A stretch of 64,000 nucleotides of DNA from Bacteroidia bacterium (GTDB taxonomy: Bacteria > Bacteroidota > Bacteroidia > Flavobacteriales > Flavobacteriaceae). Made by a program: the position numbers and the translations under genes. Shown one piece after another: positions 55,704 to 64,000 of this stretch. The notes below the pieces were generated by a model. It searched no databases, was not told the DNA's origin, and was given only the letters and a program-made list of their open reading frames with translations. Where the stretch lies: assembly GCA_030427585.1 (NCBI GenBank), contig JAUIBW010000004.1, forward strand, positions 1 through 64,000, written 5' to 3'. How positions within the stretch are numbered: position 1 is the stretch's first letter; every line of letters starts with the position of its first letter.

Positions 55704-56386
55704 TTACTGCTGTGATTATAGATGATGAACCTAATGCCATAGAGCTATTACAAGGCTATATCAAGAAGCTATCCTTTATAGAATGTATCCGTAGCTTTAG
55801 AAACCCTATAGAAGCCTTAGTGTTTTTAAAAGAGTACAGCGTAGATCTCATATTTCTGGATATTAATATGCCTCAATTATCCGGTATTTCTTTTATAAAG
55901 ACATTAGAAAATCCTCCTAAAATTATATTAACAACAGCATATTCTGAATATGCCGTAGAGAGTTATGAATACCAGGTTACTGATTATTTACTAAAACCTA
56001 TTTCGTTTGAACGTTTTCTAAAAGCAGTACTTAAAATTAAGGATACTATTGAAGAACCAGAGCTACAAAAAACAACTAATGACATCATTTATATAAAAAG
56101 CGGTCAGCAACAATTTAAAACCAGTATCAAGGATATTTTATATCTTCAAAAAGATGGTAATTATATAAGTTATATTACTAAAGAAAAAAATATTCTGGCC
56201 AGGCAATCGATTAAAAATGCCCTGGATGAACTGGGAACAGGGTTTATACAGATTCATAAATCAACTATTATTAATGTAAACCATATTTCGGCTTTTGATT
56301 CTAATTCTGTAACAATTAATAGTACCAAATTATCAATAGGACAATCCTATAAAGTAGTCTTTCATAACTATATAAAGTCTAGATAA
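55700..56386 (+). CDS. LytTR response regulator (pair 3)
   Basis: A 228-aa receiver-LytTR protein. The receiver has IDDEP, Asp54 in FLDINMPQLSG, LTTAYSEYA and LLKPI; the LytTR domain spans about 125-228 (LQKDGNYISYI, FIQIHKSTIINVNHI). It is coupled to the pair 3 kinase by a 4-nt overlap. It is closest in sequence to the pair 2 regulator (shared LTTAYSEYA and VDYLLKP-type spacing), so pairs 2 and 3 may come from one duplication. Confidence 0.9.
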   Translation: MITAVIIDDEPNAIELLQGYIKKLSFIECIRSFRNPIEALVFLKEYSVDLIFLDINMPQLSGISFIKTLENPPKIILTTAYSEYAVESYEYQVTDYLLKPISFERFLKAVLKIKDTIEEPELQKTTNDIIYIKSGQQQFKTSIKDILYLQKDGNYISYITKEKNILARQSIKNALDELGTGFIQIHKSTIINVNHISAFDSNSVTINSTKLSIGQSYKVVFHNYIKSR

Positions 56387-56531
56387 ATTATAACCCATCA
56401 CTGGTATTTCCGTGTTTCTGTTTGTTAATACTTCGAGATTTTTGATCAAAGCCTCTTTAGTTTAAAACTATAAAAGAGATATATCGAATTTGTTTATCAC
56501 ACAAATAAGATAAGGGATTCTACTAAATTCT

Positions 56532-56539
56532 TACTTTTG
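56532..56539 (+). promoter_or_regulatory. -7 promoter box upstream of the Crp-family gene
   Basis: TACTTTTG fits TAnnTTTG exactly, 25 nt before the GTG start at 56565; no clear -33 box. Confidence 0.35.
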
Positions 56540-56564
56540 GACATAAGAACTATACTATAAAGAC

Positions 56565-57140
56565 GTGGAAAAGATTATTTCTAGTATCAAAAGTATGTAT
56601 GCGGTAAGTGATGCTTCTATAGCATCTTTAACCAGTAAGATGACAAAACTACATCTTTCTAAAAAGCATGTACTTATTAAAAGTGGAGTTGTAGACAAAA
56701 ATTACTATTTCATCGAAAAAGGATTAACCCGTTCTTATTGTATTATTAATGGAGAAGAAGCCACTACCTGGTTTAGTAAAGAGGGAGAATTAGCATTTTC
56801 TATGTTAAGTTGTTATGAAAACAAACCAGGGTTTGAGTATGTAGATTTATTAGAAGACTCTATTATATATGCTATTCCTGTACACGAATTAAATCTGTTG
56901 TATAAGACTAATATTGAAATTGCCAATTGGTCCAGAATAGCACATCAGAAAGCTTTTCTTGATCTCGAATTACGGCATATTGCCCTGGCTACACAATCTG
57001 CCAAAGAACGTTATGATGCTTTTACCAAAGAGAAATCTGATTTATTTAAACGTGTAAAGCTAGGCTATATCGCCTCTTTTTTGGGGGTTACCCAAGTTAC
57101 TTTAAGCAGATTAAGGGCTAAACAACATTTTTTAACATAG
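56565..57140 (+). CDS. Crp/Fnr-family transcriptional regulator
   Basis: A 191-aa regulator starting at GTG 56565. Residues 1-120 form a cyclic-nucleotide-binding-like beta roll (FIEKGLTRSYCIINGEEATTW), without the residues needed to bind cAMP in Crp. The C-terminal helix-turn-helix is FKRVKLGYIASFLGVTQVTLSRL. This Bacteroidota subgroup is common and its ligands are mostly unknown. It may control the acetyltransferase downstream (62 nt away, with its own -7 box). Confidence 0.82.
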   Translation: MEKIISSIKSMYAVSDASIASLTSKMTKLHLSKKHVLIKSGVVDKNYYFIEKGLTRSYCIINGEEATTWFSKEGELAFSMLSCYENKPGFEYVDLLEDSIIYAIPVHELNLLYKTNIEIANWSRIAHQKAFLDLELRHIALATQSAKERYDAFTKEKSDLFKRVKLGYIASFLGVTQVTLSRLRAKQHFLT

Positions 57141-57167
57141 GTAAAAAATATTCTTCTCAAACAAAAC

Positions 57168-57175
57168 TAATTTTG
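57168..57175 (+). promoter_or_regulatory. -7 promoter box upstream of the maltose acetyltransferase-like gene
   Basis: TAATTTTG matches TAnnTTTG exactly, 27 nt before the ATG at 57203. Confidence 0.4.
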
Positions 57176-57202
57176 TACAGTCGTTATTTAATTTAAGAAA
57201 AT

Positions 57203-57778
57203 ATGCATATGACCGAAAAAGAAAAAATGCTGGCTGGTGAGTCCTATGATACCAGGGATCCCGAATTAATCAAAATGTATCATAAAGCACGAAAATTAAT
57301 GCAGGTATACAATACTTTGGATTCTACAGATGCCGAAGGCAAAAAACAAACGCTATCAGATTTATTAGGGTATATTGGAGATGGTGCATGGATCGAACCT
57401 CCTTTTTTTTGTGATTATGGAGTCCATATTTCTGTGGGAGAAAACACAGTAATAAATACCAATTGCATGTTTATCGATGACAATACAATAACTATTGGAA
57501 AAAATGGGTTAATTGCACCTTTCGTCCAGATATATACGGCAAAACACCCTGTAAAAGCTTCCGAAAGAATACAAAACTCTGGTAATGCGCCCTTTACTAC
57601 ATTAACAAGCCCTGTAAAAATTGGAGATAATGTATGGATTGGTGGAAACAGTGTTATATTACCCGGAGTTACTATTGGTAATAATGTTACCATAGGAGCA
57701 GGCTCTGTAGTAACCAAAGATATTCCTGATAACACATTAGCTTTCGGAAATCCATGTGCAATCATAAAAACCATATAA
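57203..57778 (+). CDS. Maltose O-acetyltransferase-like enzyme (left-handed beta helix)
   Basis: A 191-aa sugar acetyltransferase transferring acetyl from acetyl-CoA to sugars. The Mac N-terminal domain (MTEKEKMLAGESYDTRDPEL) is followed by hexapeptide repeats and the catalytic His in TAKHPV, then VWIGGNSVILPGVTIGNNVTIGAGSVVTKDIP. ATG 57203 is the first start; ATG 57209 would be equally good. It is adjacent by 1 nt to the SemiSWEET-VOC gene. Confidence 0.88.
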   Translation: MHMTEKEKMLAGESYDTRDPELIKMYHKARKLMQVYNTLDSTDAEGKKQTLSDLLGYIGDGAWIEPPFFCDYGVHISVGENTVINTNCMFIDDNTITIGKNGLIAPFVQIYTAKHPVKASERIQNSGNAPFTTLTSPVKIGDNVWIGGNSVILPGVTIGNNVTIGAGSVVTKDIPDNTLAFGNPCAIIKTI

Positions 57779-57779
57779 A

Positions 57780-58400
57780 ATGAACTTCTTACAATCTATC
57801 CCAGAATCAATATTCGAAATTATCGGTTTTTCTATTGGTTTTTTTGTCTGCATCATAACTGCCATTCAAATTATTAAAGAATACAAATCAAAACAATCCA
57901 GTAGTCTTTCACCTGGCTATGTTATGGGTTGGCTATTTGTATATTCATTTTGGGCTCTCTACGGACTTCGGTTTGAAGCAATTGCTTTATGGACAACCAA
58001 TAGTCTTGCATTATTACTGCAAATCGGCTTGTGCGTCATCGTATTTAAGAAAAATAAAAAAATCATGGATCTCGGTATTTTTTCAATTTCATTAGCGGTC
58101 AAGGATATTAAAACTTCTAAACATTTTTATGAAAAATTAGGTTTTACAATGATCGATGGCAATTTGGATCAAAAATGGGCTATTCTTAAAAACGGAACAT
58201 CCAAAATTGGGTTATTTCAGGGAATGTTTCCTAACAATACACTGACTTTTAATTCAGAAAATGTCCGTGATATTTATAAAAAGATAAATGGAGAAGAAAT
58301 TACGGTTACCATGTCTAATGGTATGGATAAAAACGAGGGACCTGCATCTTTTATGATTACTGACCCCGACGGAAATCCTATTTTAGTTGATCAATATTAA
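57780..58400 (+). CDS. SemiSWEET (PQ-loop) - VOC domain fusion protein
   Basis: A 206-aa protein made of two parts usually encoded by separate genes. Residues 1-94 are a three-helix PQ-loop/SemiSWEET sugar transporter half (FEIIGFSIGFFVCIITAIQII, SSLSPGYVMGWLFVYSFWALYGL, TTNSLALLLQIGLCVIVF). The frame then runs through KKNKKI straight into Met96 and a VOC domain (GIFSISLAVKDIKTSKHFYEKLGF to FMITDPDGNPILVDQY). Both parts look complete. Internal initiation at ATG 58065 could still give a separate VOC protein. It begins 1 nt after the sugar acetyltransferase stop, suggesting a sugar-related unit. Confidence 0.78.
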   Translation: MNFLQSIPESIFEIIGFSIGFFVCIITAIQIIKEYKSKQSSSLSPGYVMGWLFVYSFWALYGLRFEAIALWTTNSLALLLQIGLCVIVFKKNKKIMDLGIFSISLAVKDIKTSKHFYEKLGFTMIDGNLDQKWAILKNGTSKIGLFQGMFPNNTLTFNSENVRDIYKKINGEEITVTMSNGMDKNEGPASFMITDPDGNPILVDQY

Positions 58401-58518
58401 AAAAATATAAATCAAAAAAACTGTCAGTTTAAGAATCATTGATGGGTCTAAATTAATGGTACTTAAAATGTTATTTTAAAGCAAAAAATTCGACCTTTAG
58501 TACAAACTATCACGAATT

Positions 58519-59730
58519 ATGAGTCTTTCTAAAGTTACTTTTATCAATGCAGATGGCCAAACATTATCGGGGAGGTTAGAGCTTCCAGCCGATCAGCATC
58601 CGCATAATTTTGCATTATTTGCACATTGTTTCACCTGTAATAAGAATCTGGCTGCAGTACGAAATATAAGTCGAGGTCTTACTTCTAAAGGATTTGGTGT
58701 ACTAAGATTTGATTTTACCGGGCTTGGAGAAAGCGAAGGTGATTTTGAGGATACCAATTTTTCTGGTAATGTTGAAGATCTTGTAGCCGCAGCGCATTTT
58801 TTAGCAAAAGAGTATGAAGCTCCTTCCCTGCTTGTAGGGCATTCGCTTGGTGGTGCCGCTTCAATATTTGCAGCAGCAAAAATAGATAGTATCAAAGCGG
58901 TAGCTACTATTGGAGCTCCTTCTAATCCGAAGCATGTTGCTCATCTATTAAAAAGCGGTTTAGAAGAAATTCAAACTATTGGAAAAGCCACAATTAATCT
59001 AAGTGGAAGAGATTTTACCATAAAAAAGCAATTCTTAGATGATTTAGAAACTAAATCACTTCCTAATGTTGCGAAGAATTTAAATAAAGCGATTTTAGTT
59101 ATGCATTCTCCACAAGATACTACAGTAAGTATAAAAAATGCCGAAGAAATCTATCACGCAGCTAAGCACCCTAAAAGCTTTATAACATTAGATGGAGCAG
59201 ATCACTTACTGATGCGAAAAGAAGATTCTATATATGCAGGAACGGTTATTGCCGAATGGTCCTCACGATACATTGAGATTCCTGAAGAGCCAAAACTTAA
59301 AAGCCAACATCATGTAGTTGCCAGTTTAGGAAATGCTGAAGGGTATACCACTCAAATGAAAATAGGGAACCACTTTATGATTGCAGATGAACCAGAAAGT
59401 GTAGGAGGTCATGATTTTGGGCCATCACCCTATGAGTATGTATCGGCAGGGTTATCTGCCTGTACGGCTATGACTATAAAAATGTATGTTGCCAGAAAAG
59501 GATGGGATCTTCAACATGTAGAAGTTCATACCAGCTATAGTAAATCTCATATAGTAGACTGTGAAAACTGTGAAGATCCAACAGCGAAAATCGATACTTT
59601 TGAAAGAGAAATAAAGATAGAAGGGAATTTTGATGAAAAACAAATTACCAGAATCTTACAGATCGCAGATAAATGCCCGGTTCACAAAACATTGCATAGC
59701 GAGACACAGGTAATTACTACTTTGATATAA
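58519..59730 (+). CDS. Alpha/beta hydrolase - OsmC fusion protein
   Basis: A 403-aa cytosolic protein. Residues 1-255 form an alpha/beta hydrolase with nucleophile Ser109 in GHSLGG and a late His in DGADHLLM. Residues 270-403 form an OsmC peroxiredoxin-like domain with two reactive cysteines (LSACTAMT near residue 317 and KCPVHKTL near residue 386). This bifunctional architecture is known in many bacteria. It probably detoxifies organic hydroperoxides or acts on thiol-linked substrates. It ends at the bidirectional terminator at 59780. Confidence 0.9.
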   Translation: MSLSKVTFINADGQTLSGRLELPADQHPHNFALFAHCFTCNKNLAAVRNISRGLTSKGFGVLRFDFTGLGESEGDFEDTNFSGNVEDLVAAAHFLAKEYEAPSLLVGHSLGGAASIFAAAKIDSIKAVATIGAPSNPKHVAHLLKSGLEEIQTIGKATINLSGRDFTIKKQFLDDLETKSLPNVAKNLNKAILVMHSPQDTTVSIKNAEEIYHAAKHPKSFITLDGADHLLMRKEDSIYAGTVIAEWSSRYIEIPEEPKLKSQHHVVASLGNAEGYTTQMKIGNHFMIADEPESVGGHDFGPSPYEYVSAGLSACTAMTIKMYVARKGWDLQHVEVHTSYSKSHIVDCENCEDPTAKIDTFEREIKIEGNFDEKQITRILQIADKCPVHKTLHSETQVITTLI

Positions 59731-59779
59731 AGACTAATATAATTGAATTTAAATATATACATCTATGTATAAAACAAAT

Positions 59780-59805
59780 AAAGACCGTTCTTTCGAACGG
59801 TCTTT
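59780..59805. terminator. Bidirectional terminator between OsmC and M36 genes
   Basis: AAAGACCGTTC and GAACGGTCTTT form an 11-bp stem with a TTTC loop between two convergent genes, with T-rich tails on both sides. Confidence 0.75.
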
Positions 59806-59825
59806 AGTATTACTCTACAAATCAG

Positions 59826-62800
59826 TTATTCAATAATAAAACGTTTTATTGTATCTTTTTCTTTTCTTTCAGAATTTTGGATTTTAAGTATATACATACC
59901 TGCACCCAAACGATCAAGATTGATAAAGCCATTATTATTAAGCCTTCCTTCTCCAACTACTTGTCCCATAATATTTATAATCGAGTATGATGTATTTGGT
60001 ATTTCTTTACTAGGAACAAACACTCGAAGTAAATTTCCTTTCTTCAATGGGTTTGGTGCAATTCTAATGGCCGATACCTCACCTTCATCTTCATCACCTA
60101 AAATTGGAGTCATGGTTCCAAATGCTGTAAGTGTTTCTGCTACCAATGATCCACCACAAGATCCTTCATAAATTTTAACATTAGAGAATATTGAGTTATT
60201 TCCGCTACCTGCATCATTATCATTTATAAATACTAAACGATCCATACTACCTGTATAAAAATCACCAACAGGAATAACATATTTCTTGGTTCCGCTAGCA
60301 TAATTATCAAAGTTGGTTACCCCATAATTTTGAGTACCATGAACCTTAAAATATCTAGAAGAAGTCAATGAATTATCATTTTCAAAACCAACTGCGTGGA
60401 TTTCACCTTGAGAAGTACTGCTAAAATCAAATTCTATTACTGTATTTGCTGTAACAGTATAATTAAGGCTAATATATTTCCAGGTATTATTCTGCATCGA
60501 TAATCCAGCTCCACCACTTACGATTGAGAAATTACCTGCACTATCCTGATTAGAGAATGCATTAATCTGGAAATCATTAAAATTAAGGGTATCACACACT
60601 GGTGGATTGGTGGTACCATTTTGGATACTCACAGCATCTATAGCAATATCACTTTGCCAACCGCTAGTGCCACTACCTGTAACTACATTAAATCGTAGTT
60701 GTACACTTGCGTTACCAGCATATGCCGATAGATCTACATCTGCTGTATTCCAACCACTACCTTGGGCACCTGTTTTAGAGAATACGCTTGTCCAGTTTCC
60801 TGTATTATCCGTTCTTGCTTCGACAACCAAAGTATTTATGGCGCTTCCTACCATATGGTATTGGAATGCAAGTTTAGGAGTTGTTAAACTACTAAAGTTT
60901 AAACAAGGAGAATTTAAAATAGCTCTTTTATTAGGATATCCTGTTCCGTTACCAGAAGCTTCAACATACAGGTAAAATGTACCATCTGCTGCACTACTTG
61001 GTCCTGTTCCTGTAGAAGGAGTGGTTCCAGAGTTTCTGGTCCAGTTTAGATCATCTCCCGATGTTGCCTGTGCCCATTCTCCCAAATTAGTTTCGAAACT
61101 TTCTGAGAACGGGAATGAAGCCACATCGCCAGAACAATTACCTGGACCTGGACCTGGGTCATCACAGGGATTTACAAAAGAAACAGTTTGATCTGTATTA
61201 GTATTAGAACCTCCATTATTATTTTCGTTAGCATCTTGTCCTACTCCACGTGCTGCAAATGCTTTCCAAATCAAACACTTATATTTTTCGTTATATAGAT
61301 CTTTATCTGCTTGAAGGATTCCATCTCTACCCGAAACAAATCCTGGATTATTAGCTGTATTTTTTAATCCTTCAATAACAAGGGCCATAGCAATATTATT
61401 CCCACCTGTTCCATTATAAAAATCGGCATCAAAACCTTCTTGGTCGATTAAAGCCCAGGTCATATCCCAAAGAATTGTTGCAAATGCATAACCAACTCCA
61501 TGAGGTACTCGAAGATTATTTATATCTCCGTAGTCTGTACTATTAATAGATGTATCTGTAGAATATCGGGTTGGTCGAATTCCGTTTCCAGACGTTGGTT
61601 GACCCAGCGCATAGGTCCCAACACCTCTTCCATCTGTACCTACATCACCTGCTTTCATGGTAAGTATTAATCCAAAAAAATCAGACCAACCTTCTCCCAT
61701 TTGCTCAGACCCACCTAAAACATTAGAAGAAGGCCCTCCTACTAATCGAGTAGAAATACCATGTCCATACTCATGGGCTATAATCCCATTATCAAAATCT
61801 CCATCTCTCTTTGGGTTGGTTTTATTCCATAAGAACATTTGCATTCTCGGGTTACTTCCATCTGGTGGAGTACCAAAATTTGCATTATTGATACAATTGG
61901 TTCTAGGATCATTACAAGTAACACTACCATCTTGAGCATCGGCGTTTACAGAATCACTTCCTGCTCCCCCTTTACCGTAGTTGTTTTCCTGAAAATTACC
62001 ACTAGCTTCATTAAAACCATATTGGTAGAATACATCATGTATGATATTATTCCAGTAAAATAAATTAGTTATAGCTGCATCTCTATAATTACTGGGGTCC
62101 TGATTAAGGTTTAATGGAAAATCAAAGTCAAGGCTTGATCCTCCATTAGGAGAAGATCCTGTACCATTATTTCCATTAATATCGTCCTGTGCCCATACAT
62201 TATTACCTCTTGTAATGGTATATTCTGCTCCATTACTTCCATTAGTATCATGCCATCCATAAGGAGATGCTGTAGCATTTGCAGGATTTGTAACTATAGA
62301 ACGACTACCATGTATTGGGCTTTCTACTGGCATTGCAAGTACATTATATGAATCTGGCGCCAAAGCTGCTGTTGGTGCTTCTGCAACTGTTACTAATGGC
62401 TTAGTTTCAAAAAGAACAGATTCATGACTATGTGAGGTATGATCAGGATTTTCAAAAGTACACTTTACTACCCAGTTATCTTCATAAATAATTTCGCCTG
62501 TTTTAGTATCGACATAACTACTCCACCAGTTATGACCATTTTTTTCATATAAATTCACATTCCAGCAAAGGCGTAATTCATTATTGTGTAATTTATATAC
62601 TTTCTTAACTTTTATAGGTTCATTATCTGCTGTGATACCAGAGTCTAAGAATTGTGATACATCGTTTCCGTTAGATTTACTTACGGTCTTAGATAATCTT
62701 TTGGCAGAAGGCAGGTTATGTGCTCGTATAACTGCATTTATTGCCGAAATTTCTGTAGAAGATGCTTTGGTAGAAGTAACTTTTGATTTTACTTCTTTAA

Positions 62801-63095
62801 TAAATTGATCAATTTCATAAGTAATTTTACCATTATTGACTGTTAACTTATATGCCCCATCTACAATAGGGATTCCATTATAAAGTTGATTAACATAGAC
62901 GTGTGTAATACCAGCTTTTAACGAAGGAACTTCATCTGTTATCCTCCATTCAGAAAAATCAGTATTGAAAGTTTTTGAAGATGCTTCTTTAGCAATATCC
63001 CTAAAGTGATTTCGAACAAGAGTGTTCGAGTTTTGTGCAAGAATTGTTTGCCCTATTAAAAATAATAGAATGACAAACGAGTAACCTTTTTTCAT
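59826..63095 (-). CDS. Secreted M36 (fungalysin) metalloprotease with T9SS sorting domain
   Basis: A 1089-aa protein. Start chosen at ATG 63095 because it opens a clean signal peptide (MKKGYSFVILLFLIGQTILA); the frame reaches 63134. An FTP-type propeptide spans about 30-220. The M36 domain follows with the zinc site HEYGHGISTR (His441, Glu442, His445) and GEGWSDFF (Glu468). Two beta domains (about 640-800 and 810-970) resemble adhesion/jelly-roll modules. Residues about 1010-1089 are a T9SS type A sorting domain (IAPNPLKKGN, GAGMYILKI). It is presumably exported by T9SS to digest proteins outside the cell. Confidence 0.92.
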   Translation of the reverse strand: MKKGYSFVILLFLIGQTILAQNSNTLVRNHFRDIAKEASSKTFNTDFSEWRITDEVPSLKAGITHVYVNQLYNGIPIVDGAYKLTVNNGKITYEIDQFIKEVKSKVTSTKASSTEISAINAVIRAHNLPSAKRLSKTVSKSNGNDVSQFLDSGITADNEPIKVKKVYKLHNNELRLCWNVNLYEKNGHNWWSSYVDTKTGEIIYEDNWVVKCTFENPDHTSHSHESVLFETKPLVTVAEAPTAALAPDSYNVLAMPVESPIHGSRSIVTNPANATASPYGWHDTNGSNGAEYTITRGNNVWAQDDINGNNGTGSSPNGGSSLDFDFPLNLNQDPSNYRDAAITNLFYWNNIIHDVFYQYGFNEASGNFQENNYGKGGAGSDSVNADAQDGSVTCNDPRTNCINNANFGTPPDGSNPRMQMFLWNKTNPKRDGDFDNGIIAHEYGHGISTRLVGGPSSNVLGGSEQMGEGWSDFFGLILTMKAGDVGTDGRGVGTYALGQPTSGNGIRPTRYSTDTSINSTDYGDINNLRVPHGVGYAFATILWDMTWALIDQEGFDADFYNGTGGNNIAMALVIEGLKNTANNPGFVSGRDGILQADKDLYNEKYKCLIWKAFAARGVGQDANENNNGGSNTNTDQTVSFVNPCDDPGPGPGNCSGDVASFPFSESFETNLGEWAQATSGDDLNWTRNSGTTPSTGTGPSSAADGTFYLYVEASGNGTGYPNKRAILNSPCLNFSSLTTPKLAFQYHMVGSAINTLVVEARTDNTGNWTSVFSKTGAQGSGWNTADVDLSAYAGNASVQLRFNVVTGSGTSGWQSDIAIDAVSIQNGTTNPPVCDTLNFNDFQINAFSNQDSAGNFSIVSGGAGLSMQNNTWKYISLNYTVTANTVIEFDFSSTSQGEIHAVGFENDNSLTSSRYFKVHGTQNYGVTNFDNYASGTKKYVIPVGDFYTGSMDRLVFINDNDAGSGNNSIFSNVKIYEGSCGGSLVAETLTAFGTMTPILGDEDEGEVSAIRIAPNPLKKGNLLRVFVPSKEIPNTSYSIINIMGQVVGEGRLNNNGFINLDRLGAGMYILKIQNSERKEKDTIKRFIIE

Positions 63096-63507
63096 AAAAT
63101 AAAATTTTGAGTTTGTGTTCGATAAAATTAACAAAAATTAAATCATCTATAAAAACAAATGAGAATACTTCATCATATACCCAAAATTTAACAATTATAT
63201 TGAACTGTTTCTAATATCTGTATTGTAATTCCTTTCGTTATTCATAATACTTTGCTTAACTATTATAAATACTGGTTCTATGATTAAAATATTTTTTACC
63301 AAAAATTATATCTGCAAAAGAGGAAGGATACGAATCCCTTTTTAACATTACGGAAAAAGTGTCGAATTTAATATCTTTTTTTTCTAAAACTAACGTTAGT
63401 TATCTTTTCTAAGTATCAAATTTGATTAATACTATTACATAAACATTAAACAAAATATTCTAGAACTCAAATAAATTTTGTTTTATTTTTTTGTAAAATC
63501 AAAGGTC
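63096..63507. other. Gene-free stretch with a TetR-type palindrome
   Basis: No supported gene. The perfect 14-bp palindrome AACTAACGTTAGTT at 63388-63401 resembles TetR-family operators, but no TetR gene is in the window. AT-rich tracts fill the rest. Confidence 0.4.
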
Positions 63508-63827
63508 ATGAAAACTCATATTTTTAAAACTTCACTCCACTCTATCCATAGTATTATTGTATTCCTACTAGTTTTTTTGAAGTTACGTTACACGAATGCA
63601 TTACCAAATATAGAGTAGAAATGCCAAAAAAATTTGATGCTGTTTTACAAAGTGACCTGGGAGTTTTTGAGATCTTCGAATCTTTAACAGACGGAAAAAA
63701 GCGAGGCTTAATATACTATATTTTAAAAATAAAGAACTCTCAATCCAGAATCGATAAAGCTCTAATTATTACCGAAAACCTAAAACGAGGTATACGGGAT
63801 AATAAAGAACTCATAAGAAGAGTGTAG
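63508..63827 (+). pseudogene. Truncated YdeI/OmpD-associated protein gene
   Basis: The 68-aa frame from ATG 63621 (FDAVLQSDLGVFEIFESLT, IYYILKIKNSQSRIDKALI) matches the C-terminal helical domain of YdeI/DUF1905-type proteins. Just upstream, the same frame reads FFEVTLHECITKYRVEM, fitting the linker of such proteins. A second frame from ATG 63508 (MKTHIFKTSLHSIHSI) fits their N-terminus. The central DUF1905 part, about 60 residues, is missing. The gene therefore looks shortened by an internal deletion plus frameshift. The 68-aa frame might still be expressed alone. Confidence 0.5.
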
Positions 63828-63897
63828 TTTATTTATTTTATAATGCTTTGGGATTTCTTATTCATTTTTTTTGTCATAAACTAAAACTGCATTATAT

Positions 63898-63905
63898 TAC
63901 GTTTG
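63898..63905 (+). promoter_or_regulatory. -7 promoter box for the right-edge lipoprotein gene
   Basis: TACGTTTG fits TAnnTTTG exactly, with a TTG at 63871-63873 (24-nt spacing) and a 24-nt leader to the ATG at 63930. Confidence 0.45.
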
Positions 63906-63929
63906 TAAATGACATACAAATCAAAAACT

Positions 63930-64000
63930 ATGAAAACGTTAAAATTGGTAGTGTTAACTTTCTTATCAATAGCTGTATTTGGTTGTAAAGGAGAAAAGAA
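63930..64000 (+). CDS. Lipoprotein, start only, cut by the window edge
   Basis: ATG 63930 opens MKTLKLVVLTFLSIAVFGC followed by KGEKK. This is a typical lipoprotein signal with a lipobox FGC, and the gene continues beyond the window. Nothing more can be said about its function. Confidence 0.65.
   Translation, partial: MKTLKLVVLTFLSIAVFGCKGEK

Noticed and set aside
1-64000. tRNA, rRNA, CRISPR, insertion sequence or prophage
   Set aside because: No T-loop-like words in a cloverleaf context, no regularly spaced direct repeats of CRISPR size, and no transposase or phage structural genes were seen.

Overview
This AT-rich window looks like chromosomal DNA of a marine-type Flavobacteriaceae (Bacteroidota), possibly close to Aquimarina or Kordia. 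That placement is inferred from features of the sequence. Two large secreted proteases end in type IX secretion (T9SS) C-terminal sorting domains. Several genes have the Bacteroidota promoter box TAnnTTTG. Three LytS/LytTR two-component loci, SusD-free peptidase-rich content and a chelatase-like MoxR/VWA gene pair typical of flavobacteria are also present. I found no rRNA, tRNA, CRISPR array, intact insertion sequence or prophage.

Layout. 1-2.7 kb is a worn region: a frameshifted gene at the left edge, an acetolactate decarboxylase-like lipoprotein, a small secreted protein, copies of a REP-like palindrome, and a TCGA-rich array with 21-nt periodicity. 2.7-10 kb holds an FAD monooxygenase, a papain-like protease, a GNAT-YoaP acetyltransferase, an AraC regulator, a phosphoesterase, small membrane proteins and a GyrI-like gene cut by an amber codon. 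10-17 kb carries azoreductase, VOC, ABC-F, YdeI-like, S10 peptidase and pirin genes. 17-22.4 kb has two tandem hybrid histidine kinases with periplasmic solute-binding domains, followed by a DUF1853 gene. 22.4-26.5 kb is a minus-strand operon: VWA protein, MoxR-type AAA+ ATPase, and a TIGR02996/LRR-like protein. Its intrinsic terminator lies inside the 3' end of the opposing DUF1853 gene.

26.7-41.5 kb is dominated by envelope hydrolases: M28 aminopeptidase, BNR-repeat protein, S9 peptidase, an M12B-like T9SS protease, and two Ere/TraB-like lipoproteins. It also holds a DASS transporter and an MBL-fold hydrolase. 41.7-56.4 kb contains three LytS/LytTR pairs (one kinase frameshifted) separated by DUF2490 and isochorismatase-like genes, a Fic protein next to a nucleotidyltransferase-HEPN fusion, and two beta-lactamase-fold lipoproteins. 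One of those two has lost its catalytic Ser and Lys. 56.5-64 kb holds a Crp-family regulator, maltose acetyltransferase-like protein, a SemiSWEET-VOC fusion, an alpha/beta hydrolase-OsmC fusion, an M36 T9SS protease and a degraded YdeI-like gene.

As a whole the region reads as secreted protein degradation and peptide use, surrounded by signalling and stress genes. The most system-like loci are the MoxR/VWA/LRR operon and the Fic plus NTase-HEPN pair. Several genes are broken by single-base changes in homopolymers, so sequencing error and true decay both need to be considered.
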